Assembly: GCA_024695235.1 (NCBI GenBank)
Contig: JAILIP010000016.1
Span: 1-57,609, forward strand
From: Bacilli bacterium
GTDB lineage: Bacteria > Bacillota_I > Bacilli_A > RFN20 > CAG-826
Direction of reading: 5' to 3'
DNA length: 57,609 nt
The position numbers and the translations under genes are program-made. Positions 1 to 7,713 of this stretch are shown here, one piece after another. How positions within the stretch are numbered: position 1 is the stretch's first letter; every line of letters starts with the position of its first letter. Below the pieces are notes generated by a model. The model did no database searches and was not told where the DNA came from. It saw only the letters and a list, made by a program, of their open reading frames with translations.

Positions 1-251
1 GCTTTTTTGCCGTTATCATCAATGATGATATGGTTTTGTTTGATATATTCAATACGAGCAATCTTTTCTTCGATTTCAGCTTGTTGTTTCTTAGCGGAAT
101 CGTAGTCAGCGTTTTCACTTAAGTCACCTTGAGCACGTGCAGCAGCAAGATCTGCTAAAATGCGTGGGCGTTCAACGTTAACAAGATTTTCGTATTCTTC
201 AAGTAACTTTTGATATCCTTCTTTGGTTAATTCAATTTTTTCATTTGCCAT
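1..251 (-). CDS. greA: Transcription elongation factor GreA (partial, N-terminal part)
   Basis: Reverse strand reads MANEKIELTKEGYQKLLEEYENLVNVERPRILADLAAARAQGDLSENADYDSAKKQQAEIEEKIARIEY, typical GreA N-terminus; runs off the window edge. Confidence 0.93.
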   Translation of the reverse strand, partial: MANEKIELTKEGYQKLLEEYENLVNVERPRILADLAAARAQGDLSENADYDSAKKQQAEIEEKIARIEYIKQNHIIIDDNGKK

Positions 252-310
252 AAGTATTCTCCTCAAAGATTAGCAATTAGTTTATACCAGTTTTGTAATT
301 GATACAAACT

Positions 311-589
311 TTATTTTTTGGCTTCGGCGATTTTTGGATCATCTAAAAAGGCGTTGAAGACTTCTTCGACTTCGTCATATTCTTCATCGTCTTCAATTTC
401 ACTTAATGAATGACTTTGTTCATCATATGCAAAAGGAAGGACATTTTCTTCATCGTTTTTCTCATAGAGAAAGACATATGATTTACCTCTTTCTTCATTT
501 TCATAAGTAAACAAGATATTCATTACTTTTTCATTACCGTTTTCGTCGGTGATGATCATTTCTTCATCGTTTAATAAATCAATAGCCAT
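311..589 (-). CDS. DUF1292 family protein
   Basis: Short acidic protein (ITDENGNEKVMNILFTYENEERGKSYVFLYE), position upstream of greA and downstream of ruvX. Confidence 0.8.
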   Translation of the reverse strand: MAIDLLNDEEMIITDENGNEKVMNILFTYENEERGKSYVFLYEKNDEENVLPFAYDEQSHSLSEIEDDEEYDEVEEVFNAFLDDPKIAEAKK

Positions 590-590
590 A

Positions 591-1019
591 TTAGTATCCT
601 TTCCTTGTTTGCATGTATGTTTCTAAAATCACAACTGCACTCATCTCATCGATGACGTCTTTTCTTTTCTTGCGAGATAAGTCAGCTTCCATCAAACGCT
701 TATGAGCGATGACGGTAGTAAGTCTTTCATCAACAAGTGTGATTTTTAAATTTGGGTTTTCTTTTTCAAGGTCTTCTTTGAAGCGTTTGGATGATTCTGC
801 TCTAGGTGATACTTCGCCAGACATATGAAGAGGATATCCTAAGGCAATCTCATCAACATTCTCTTTTTGACAAATTTCAAGTACTCTTTCACGAGCCTTT
901 TTGTAATTACCAAATTCAAAAGTAAAGTTTTCATAGCCATGTGCAGCGATTCCTAAGGAATCGGACAAGGCAATGCCGAGTGTTTTTGTACCTAAATCAA
1001 GACCTAGAATTTTCTTCAT
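591..1019 (-). CDS. ruvX: Putative pre-16S rRNA nuclease / Holliday junction resolvase-like RuvX (YqgF)
   Basis: MKKILGLDLGTKTLGIALSD and VDERLTT motifs. Confidence 0.93.
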   Translation of the reverse strand: MKKILGLDLGTKTLGIALSDSLGIAAHGYENFTFEFGNYKKARERVLEICQKENVDEIALGYPLHMSGEVSPRAESSKRFKEDLEKENPNLKITLVDERLTTVIAHKRLMEADLSRKKRKDVIDEMSAVVILETYMQTRKGY

Positions 1020-3622
1020 TTAATGAGCCCTTTAACTTTGGATAGACCACTTTCAATTTTGCTCTTTTCTTTGCCGCGGCCATTTGCCATATTTGGACGT
1101 CCACCGCCAGAGCCACCTAGTTCAGTGGCAAGAGCTTTGAGTAAATCACCAGCTTTGTTGTTTTCAAGTGGTTTACCGCTGATAAAGACTGCAAGTGGTA
1201 AATCACCTTGGTCACCACCAATAAGGGCGATAATTGAGTCTTTGTGTTTATTCTTTAGAATATCACCAATCTTATTAAGACTTTCAAGGTTCATTCCTTG
1301 GACATATTTGGTGATTAATTTATATCCATTAACTTCTTCATATGAATCCATTAGGCTTTCAGCAACTAGTTGAGCCATCTTATCAAGAAGTTGTTCGTTA
1401 GCTTTCTTAAGGTTTGCTTTCTCAGAAAGTGTTGCTTGTAAGCGATCGCTAACTTCTGCAACTGATTTAGCACCTAATGCATCACGTGTATGCTTAAGCA
1501 TTTCTTCTTTTTCTTTTAATAATTCATATGCGCCTATGGATGTGCGACCTTGAATTCTTCTAACACCAGAAGCAATAGATTCTTCACTTTCAATAACGAA
1601 TAAACCTATATCTTTGGTATTTTCTACGTGACATCCACCACAAAATTCGATTGATTCATCGCCAAAGGCGACAACACGAACACTATCACCATATTTTTCA
1701 GAGAAGAATGCTTTAGCACCAAGCTTATTAGCTTCTTCAATTGGCAAAACACGAATATTTGATGGAATTGCTTCAGCAATCATTCTATTAACTTCATTTT
1801 CAATTTGATCTAATTGAATCTCAGAGATTCTTTCAGTTTGAGTGAAGTCAAAGCGCATATATTCACTTGAGACAAACGAGCCCATTTGCTTAATGTGATC
1901 ACCGAGCACTCTAACAAGAGCACTTTGGAGTAAGTGAGTTGCGGAGTGATTGCGTTTAACGAATTCTCTTTCTTCATGATCAACTTCTAAAAGTAGTTCA
2001 TCTCCAACTTTTAAAGTACCTTTAGCAATTTTCACAAAGTGAAGATTTTGCTTGTTAGGTGCTTTTTGGACGTCAACAACAGTGGCAACGATATCTTTAG
2101 AAGTAACTTTACCATGGTCAGCAACTTCACCGCCGCTTTCAGCATAGAAATTAGTTTTATCAAAGACAACTTCACCTTCATCCTCTAAAGACGATACTTT
2201 TTCACCATCTTTGAATAGACCGATGACTTTTGCTTTTAATGGAGCATCATCATAGGTGAATTCACTCTTAGATGTGAAATCGAGAAGATCTTTTGATTGC
2301 TTATGCATGCTTTGTTCGCCACTTCTTGCGTTTCTAGCTCTTTCTTTTTGAAGGAGCATTTCTTTTTCAAAGCCCTCTTCATCGACTTTGACTCCGTTTT
2401 CTTCACAGATTTCTTTAGTGAGATCAAGTGGGAAACCGAATGTATCATATAGTTTGAAGGCATCTTTACCAGAAAGTTGTTTCTTGCTCTCGATCATTTC
2501 ACGAAGCAAAGCTTCGCCTGATGTAAGTGTCTTGATGAATTTCTCTTCTTCGTTTTTAAGAAGGGATGTGATGACATTAACTCTAGAACTGAGTTCTGGG
2601 TAGAAGTCTTTATATTTCTCAACAACTGTTGGGATAAGTGTGTACATAAATGGACGATTAATGCCAATTTTCTTAGCAAATCTCATCGCTCTTCTAACAA
2701 GTCTACGTAAAACGTAGCCTCTTCCTTCATTGGAGAAGACTTCGCCATCACTTAAAGCGAATGTTACTGCACGAATGTGATCAGCAATAACTCTATATGA
2801 AGTGAGATATGGAGCTTCGTATTTAACGTTCGCGAGTTTTTCAACTTCTTTGATAATAGGCATGAATAAGTCTGTCTCAAAGTTAGACGGAGTTTCTTGA
2901 AGAACAGATGCGATTCTTTCTAAACCAGCACCAGTATCGATATTTTTGCTTGGGAGTTCTTTGTATTCACTACGTGGTGTTCCTGGAACGGCATTATATT
3001 GAGAGAAGACAATGCCCCAGATTTCAATATAACGGTCATTTTCAATCTCCTCTTTGAGGAGTTTGATACCTAAGTGCTCTGGATCATACTTTTCTCCTCT
3101 ATCGAAGAAGACTTCGGTATTTGGTCCGGCTGGACCTTCACCGATTTCCCAATAGTTACCTTCAAGGGGAATTAAATGATCTTCAGCGACACCTTGTTCT
3201 TTCCAAAGGTCATGTGTTTCTTTATCGCTTGGATTATATGTGAAATAGAGCTTATCAACTGGCATAGCAAAGTATTTCTCGCTAGTGAGAATTTCAAATG
3301 CCCATGGAATAACTTCTTTTCTGAAGTAGTCTCCGATGGAGAAGTTTCCGAGCATTTCAAAGAATGTATGGTGGCGAGAAGTATAACCAACATTATCCAT
3401 ATCGTTAGTACGAATGGATTTTTGGACATTGGTGATTCTTCTTGATGGAGGTACTTCACTTCCATCCATATATTTCTTCAAGGCTGCAACACCTGAGTTA
3501 ATCCAAAGCAATGATGGATCTTTATATGGAATTAATGATGCGCCTTTTTCAACATGGTGACCTTTGCTCTTAAAAAAGTCTAACCACATCACTCTAATTT
3601 CATTACCAGTTAATTTCTTCAT
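1016..3622 (-). CDS. alaS: Alanyl-tRNA synthetase
   Basis: Full-length AlaS, editing-domain HSATHLL and CGGCH motifs. Confidence 0.98.
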   Translation of the reverse strand: MKKLTGNEIRVMWLDFFKSKGHHVEKGASLIPYKDPSLLWINSGVAALKKYMDGSEVPPSRRITNVQKSIRTNDMDNVGYTSRHHTFFEMLGNFSIGDYFRKEVIPWAFEILTSEKYFAMPVDKLYFTYNPSDKETHDLWKEQGVAEDHLIPLEGNYWEIGEGPAGPNTEVFFDRGEKYDPEHLGIKLLKEEIENDRYIEIWGIVFSQYNAVPGTPRSEYKELPSKNIDTGAGLERIASVLQETPSNFETDLFMPIIKEVEKLANVKYEAPYLTSYRVIADHIRAVTFALSDGEVFSNEGRGYVLRRLVRRAMRFAKKIGINRPFMYTLIPTVVEKYKDFYPELSSRVNVITSLLKNEEEKFIKTLTSGEALLREMIESKKQLSGKDAFKLYDTFGFPLDLTKEICEENGVKVDEEGFEKEMLLQKERARNARSGEQSMHKQSKDLLDFTSKSEFTYDDAPLKAKVIGLFKDGEKVSSLEDEGEVVFDKTNFYAESGGEVADHGKVTSKDIVATVVDVQKAPNKQNLHFVKIAKGTLKVGDELLLEVDHEEREFVKRNHSATHLLQSALVRVLGDHIKQMGSFVSSEYMRFDFTQTERISEIQLDQIENEVNRMIAEAIPSNIRVLPIEEANKLGAKAFFSEKYGDSVRVVAFGDESIEFCGGCHVENTKDIGLFVIESEESIASGVRRIQGRTSIGAYELLKEKEEMLKHTRDALGAKSVAEVSDRLQATLSEKANLKKANEQLLDKMAQLVAESLMDSYEEVNGYKLITKYVQGMNLESLNKIGDILKNKHKDSIIALIGGDQGDLPLAVFISGKPLENNKAGDLLKALATELGGSGGGRPNMANGRGKEKSKIESGLSKVKGLIK

Positions 3623-3644
3623 TTTCTATCCTCCAAAGCATAAA

Positions 3645-3830
3645 AAAATCGCTCCTAAGGAACGACTGTGCGCGGTACCATCCTTATTCATTAGATATAT
3701 CTAATGCTCTTAATTAAATCTTTAACGCAGATTAACGATGACTTTCATCATCTCCAAAGGAGTGGCATAGGTTCCTTTATGGGAGTAATAACAATATATC
3801 ACAAACATATGTTTAATAAAACATTTTTTA
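3645..3830 (-). promoter_or_regulatory. T-box leader of alaS (compact)
   Basis: Minus strand AAGGATGGTACCGCGCACAGTCGTTCCTTAGGAGCGATTTTTTT: canonical T-box bulge UGGUACC, antiterminator AAGGA/UCCUU + GCG/CGU, and overlapping terminator CGUUCCU/AGGAGCG followed by a U-run. Confidence 0.85.
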
Positions 3831-3928
3831 TATATAAAGTCATGAAAAGATACAACTTTTTTCGGTGTACCACATATACCATGTTAATTGATATCGGCTA
3901 TAATATACTCAACTAGGAAGTCCATGTT

Positions 3929-4009
3929 ATGAAAAACTCTTCTATTACAACTAATAATCGTGGCTTCTATTTTAGCTATTTTTACTTTTTTAGGCATTGT
4001 GTTTCCTAA
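3929..4009 (+). CDS. Putative aromatic-rich leader peptide MKNSSITTNNRGFYFSYFYFFRHCVS
   Basis: AGGAAG SD at 3915-3920, 26 codons with 5 Phe + 3 Tyr in a 9-codon window, followed by terminator; TATAAT at about 3900. Confidence 0.5.
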   Translation: MKNSSITTNNRGFYFSYFYFFRHCVS

Positions 4010-4107
4010 CTAAGAGATAGCATTTCATCAAGTGAGGGAAACAAAGTGATTGTTGAACCTCCTTGAAAGTGATAAACTTGGGTGGTTCCTCCCTCCCAAG
4101 TTTTTAT
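4000..4107 (+). promoter_or_regulatory. Attenuator: alternative hairpins and intrinsic terminator before the trpX-like gene
   Basis: Terminator AACTTGGG(4075-4082)/CCCAAGTT(4095-4102)+T-run; competing GAACCTCC(4055-4062)/GGTGGTTC(4081-4088); GAGG(4034-4037)/CCTC(4058-4061); TGTTTCC(4000-4006)/GGAAACA(4037-4043). Confidence 0.55.
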
Positions 4108-4126
4108 TTAATAAAGGAGTATTAAA

Positions 4127-5107
4127 ATGAAAAAACTTACAGTAGTTATGTTAGCTGCTTCTATCTTAGCAGCCGGACTTGCTTCTTCTTGTGAGAAGAA
4201 GATCAAAATTGGTATCCTTCAACCAGTCGAACACGAGGCTCTTGACGTAGCTCGTAAAGGATTCATGGAAGGATTAGCCGAAAAAGGCTATGACACAAGC
4301 AAAGTTAAATTCGTATACCGTAATGGTGGCGGAAAAGAAGCTGATATCTCTTCATATGCAAAGAGCTTAGTTTCACGTTGCGATATGTCTTTAGGCATTG
4401 GTACAGGCGCATCTGTTTCTTTAAAGAGTGCTGCGACTGATAAAGGTTTAACAAAACCATTATTATTCACCGCTGTTACAGATCCAGTCGATGCTAAACT
4501 CGTTTCTAGCTTAGATAATGGTGAAGGTTTCGTCACTGGTTCAAGTGATATGCAACCAATCGCAGACCAAATTTTACTTATTAAAGAATGTATTCCTTCA
4601 GTAGATAAAGTTGGTATTCTTTACACATCAAGCGAATCTAACTCTGAAGCCCAAGCTAAAGTTGCTGAAGCTGCTTTAACTCTTAGTGGCATCACCACAG
4701 TTAGAAAAACATGCACTGGTCCAAGTGATGTTAGTTCCACTTCTCTTGCTTTAGCAAGTGAAGAAGGAATTGACGCTATTTACATCCCAACCGATAACAA
4801 TATTGCCGCCAATACAGACGCTGTCAAGACAGCTGTTGCTGGCAAGAATGTTTTAGTTGTTGCTGGTGAAGAAAGCATGATGAAAGGCTGCGGCCACGTC
4901 ACATTATCAGTCGACTACAAAGCTTTAGGTAAAGTTACTGGTCATATGGCTGCGGAAATTCTTTCAAAAGGAATTAAAGCTGGTGAATTGCCAGTCAAAA
5001 CAATGACAAAAGAAGAATGCAACTATGTTATGAGTGCAGCAAACTGCGCTTCTAGCGGTGTTACTCTTCCAGATGAAGTCATTGCAAAATGCACAAACGT
5101 TGATTAA
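4127..5107 (+). CDS. ABC transporter substrate-binding lipoprotein, TrpX-like (ABC_sub_bind family)
   Basis: Lipobox LASSC; KIGILQPVEHEALDVARKGFMEGLAEKGYD; operon with permease and ATPase. Confidence 0.88.
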   Translation: MKKLTVVMLAASILAAGLASSCEKKIKIGILQPVEHEALDVARKGFMEGLAEKGYDTSKVKFVYRNGGGKEADISSYAKSLVSRCDMSLGIGTGASVSLKSAATDKGLTKPLLFTAVTDPVDAKLVSSLDNGEGFVTGSSDMQPIADQILLIKECIPSVDKVGILYTSSESNSEAQAKVAEAALTLSGITTVRKTCTGPSDVSSTSLALASEEGIDAIYIPTDNNIAANTDAVKTAVAGKNVLVVAGEESMMKGCGHVTLSVDYKALGKVTGHMAAEILSKGIKAGELPVKTMTKEECNYVMSAANCASSGVTLPDEVIAKCTNVD

Positions 5108-5115
5108 GGATTTAA

Positions 5116-6153
5116 ATGGAAGTATTAGATATAATTCTTAATATTCTTTCAAGCGGACTACCATGCTGTCTACTTGCTTTAGGTATCTTTTTAACCTACC
5201 GCATCTTAGACTTTGCTGATCTTACAGCCGAAGGTAGTTTCCTCCTTGGAGCATGTACCGCTGGGGTTATGATCTTTAATGGTGTCAATCCATTCTTAGC
5301 CACTTTAGCTAGTATTGGGGTTGGCGCGATATGCGGAACAATTACAGGTGTTTTAAATAGATATTTAAAGATACCGAAATTATTAAGTGGTATTATCACT
5401 TTAACTGCTTCTGCATCAATCGCTTTACTCATCATGGGTATGGCAAGTGGAAATGCTGGATTATTCAAATCCCAAATCTCCTTCAATGTTGAAAAAGGCG
5501 GAGCGTCTCAAACAATCTACTCTTTATTCACTCCATATGTTTATGATGAGGCATTTGGTATTTGGAGAGTATTATCTCCATGGGGCGAGATTATTAAAAT
5601 TGCCATCATGGCCGCTGTAGTTGCTTTAGCAATGCTTGCCATATACTTCTTCTTTGGAACTGAATATGGTATGGCTATTCGTGCTACAGGTATGAGTGAA
5701 AAGATGGCGAAAGCTCAAGGCATTAATACCGATGTTGCCACAATCATATGTGTTGCAATATCTAACGCCATTATTGCTTTAGCAGGTGCACTATATGTGC
5801 AAGAAGCTAAATCAGCTTCTGCTATCACCGCTACTGGATACTTAGTTATCGGACTTGCATCCATCATTGTAGGAGAAGCTGTGTTTGGTAAACGTTCATT
5901 CAAGAACTGGATTATATCAGTATCATTAGGAAGTATTTTATACTTCATTATCGTCACAATCGCGATTAGACTCGGTTTGCCAACCGAATTTAAGTCATTG
6001 CTTTATGCAATACTTATCACTATTGCTTTATGCATTCCATTTATTAAAAATGGAGTGAATTCGATTCACTTAGCTCGTAAAAGAAAAAGTGAAATCAATA
6101 AATTGAGTGAGAAAGGAGATACTAAAGATGTTGGAACTCAAGAATGTAAGTAA
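5116..6153 (+). CDS. ABC transporter permease (BPD_transp_2 type, TrpY-like)
   Basis: Hydrophobic protein, GIFLTYRILDFADLTAEGSFLLGA typical of this family. Confidence 0.88.
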   Translation: MEVLDIILNILSSGLPCCLLALGIFLTYRILDFADLTAEGSFLLGACTAGVMIFNGVNPFLATLASIGVGAICGTITGVLNRYLKIPKLLSGIITLTASASIALLIMGMASGNAGLFKSQISFNVEKGGASQTIYSLFTPYVYDEAFGIWRVLSPWGEIIKIAIMAAVVALAMLAIYFFFGTEYGMAIRATGMSEKMAKAQGINTDVATIICVAISNAIIALAGALYVQEAKSASAITATGYLVIGLASIIVGEAVFGKRSFKNWIISVSLGSILYFIIVTIAIRLGLPTEFKSLLYAILITIALCIPFIKNGVNSIHLARKRKSEINKLSEKGDTKDVGTQECK

Positions 6154-7141
6154 AATCTTTAACTTAACTGGTTCCGTCGAAGATGAACGTATCGCCTTAG
6201 ATAATGTCTCACTTCAAATCAAACCAGGTGAATTTGTCACTATTATCGGTGGTAACGGAAGCGGAAAGTCTACGACTTTAAATATCGTTTCAGGTTCTTT
6301 AATACCAGATTCTGGTAAGGTTATCCTTAACGATGTTGATATCACTAAGATGCCTGAGCATAGACGCGCTGCATATTTTGGAAGAGTGTTCCAAGATCCT
6401 CTTATTGGTACAGCTGCTGATATGTCAGTTCTAGAAAATCTAGAAATAGCCTATCAAAGAGGAAGAATTCATTCCCCTATTACATGGGGCTTTAAGAAAG
6501 CGGATAAGGAATATTTCATTGAAGAGCTAAAACGCTTTGATTTGGGTCTTGAAAACCGTTTAGGACAAAAAGTAGGAGTTATGTCAGGCGGTCAAAGACA
6601 AGCTTTGACTCTCCTTATGGCGACAATTCGTCATCGTCCTACTATCAAGATGATGAGAAGAGACTATATTCTTTTCTCTCAAAAGGATAAGGTTCAAGCT
6701 GCAAATGAGTTTGATGCCGAGCTTGAAACAAACAAAATTATCTTGAAAGATAAATTAGACGCTTTGAAGAATTCTAATCTTTCTAGAAAAGAACGTAGAA
6801 TCAAAGCAAAAGAAGCTATGTTTGAGTTTGATCAAGCTATGCTTGCTAAGTTCGACTTAACAAAGCAAATTCTTTTGTTGGATGAACACACTGCTGCTCT
6901 TGATCCTAAGACCGCTAGAAAAGTCCTTGAACTCACTAATAAAATCGTATGTGAGAACCAAATGACTACATTAATGGTCACACATAACATGAAAGATGCT
7001 CTTACATATGGTAATCGTCTTATCATGTTCCATTCTGGTCACATCATTTTAGATGTTTCTGGAAAAGAAAAACAAAAACTAAAAGTAGATGATTTGCTCA
7101 AGATGTTTGAAGAAGCAGATGAGAAACTAATTAATGAATAA
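6128..7141 (+). CDS. ABC transporter ATP-binding protein (TrpZ-like) with insertion between signature and Walker B
   Basis: GGNGSGKST, MSGGQRQAL, ILLLDEHTAALD; start placed at MLELKNVSKIF. Confidence 0.85.
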   Translation: MLELKNVSKIFNLTGSVEDERIALDNVSLQIKPGEFVTIIGGNGSGKSTTLNIVSGSLIPDSGKVILNDVDITKMPEHRRAAYFGRVFQDPLIGTAADMSVLENLEIAYQRGRIHSPITWGFKKADKEYFIEELKRFDLGLENRLGQKVGVMSGGQRQALTLLMATIRHRPTIKMMRRDYILFSQKDKVQAANEFDAELETNKIILKDKLDALKNSNLSRKERRIKAKEAMFEFDQAMLAKFDLTKQILLLDEHTAALDPKTARKVLELTNKIVCENQMTTLMVTHNMKDALTYGNRLIMFHSGHIILDVSGKEKQKLKVDDLLKMFEEADEKLINE

Positions 7142-7166
7142 TAGGCCTTTAGCCTATTTTCTTTAT
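7142..7166 (+). terminator. Intrinsic terminator after the ABC operon
   Basis: ATAGGCCTTTAGCCTATTTTCTTT. Confidence 0.7.
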
Positions 7167-7192
7167 ATTATTGCATATGGTTATGCAGATGT

Positions 7193-7262
7193 TATAATGT
7201 TGACAGAAAGAATCGACCCTTTGGGACTTTACTGTTGATACCCTATTGGGCGATTTTCTTTT
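7193..7262 (+). ncRNA. Antisense sRNA 1 of type I TA-like cassette 1
   Basis: TATAAT at 7193-7198; RNA from about 7204; stem AATCGACCC...GGGCGATT then TTCTTTTT, ending at the stop codon of the opposed peptide gene. Confidence 0.65.
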
Positions 7263-7342
7263 TATCTGCCGGAGCCAATAAGAAGAAAGATGATGACATC
7301 CACCGTGAATAGAACAATCTCTAGTTCACTCAATTGCTTCAT
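7262..7342 (-). CDS. Putative type I toxin peptide 1: MKQLSELEIVLFTVDVIIFLLIGSGR
   Basis: 26-aa ORF, SD GAAAGGAGG upstream of ATG, single hydrophobic segment. Confidence 0.7.
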   Translation of the reverse strand: MKQLSELEIVLFTVDVIIFLLIGSGR

Positions 7343-7431
7343 GCTCGCTACCTCCTTTCATTAAGATTGTTTAATGTCCCAGAGGTAATCGATTCTGAGT
7401 TTTAACGTCTTTAACTTTGGCATGATTATGT

Positions 7432-7502
7432 TATAATGTAGACAAGAAGAATAGAGTCCTCATAACACCTTTGTCTAGAGAGTTGTTGGAGACTCTTTTT
7501 TT
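7432..7502 (+). ncRNA. Antisense sRNA 2 of cassette 2
   Basis: TGTTATAAT extended -10 at 7432-7437; RNA GACAAGAAGAATAGAGTCC...; AGAGTC/GACTCT + T-run. Confidence 0.65.
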
Positions 7503-7578
7503 ATGTCAACTTCATGAGTAGGCATAACAAGAGTATTACTATAAGAAGAGTCAGAATTTGCTCAATTCTTTTCTTCAT
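7501..7578 (-). CDS. Putative type I toxin peptide 2: MKKRIEQILTLLIVILLLCLLMKLT
   Basis: 25-aa hydrophobic ORF, GAGGTGAT SD, same cassette architecture. Confidence 0.65.
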   Translation of the reverse strand: MKKRIEQILTLLIVILLLCLLMKLT

Positions 7579-7713
7579 ATAATCGATCACCTCATTTCTG
7601 GTGTTCAGATTTGAGGTCTCTATTCTGAGTTTTAACGTCTTTAGCTTTGACAAAACTAATATACACGATAATTTTTGCAATTAGTCTCAAATCGAACAAA
7701 TCTGTTTTTCAAA

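Larger units (their letters stand above)
7193..7650. repeat. Tandem pair of convergent peptide/antisense cassettes (locus 1)
   Basis: Repeated block GAGTTTTAACGTCTTTA(A/G)CTTTG at 7396-7419 and 7626-7649; same organisation repeated at 53.6-54.05 kb. Confidence 0.75.

Noticed and set aside
1023-1373. Plus-strand ORF antisense to alaS (and other antisense ORFs in pnp, ftsK, infB, nusA)
   Set aside because: Shadow ORFs over strongly conserved minus-strand genes
4075-4107. GGGTGGTTCC resembling a T-box bulge upstream of the TrpX-like gene
   Set aside because: The enclosing helix is itself followed by a U-run (a terminator), ACCGCG is missing and no Stem I is visible; leader-peptide attenuation fits better
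7193-7650. Cassettes interpreted as MITE-like elements with terminal inverted repeats
   Set aside because: The inverted-repeat arms differ between copies but match within copies, and peptide ORF/SD/sRNA signals are retained, so RNA function explains them better; mobility is not excluded
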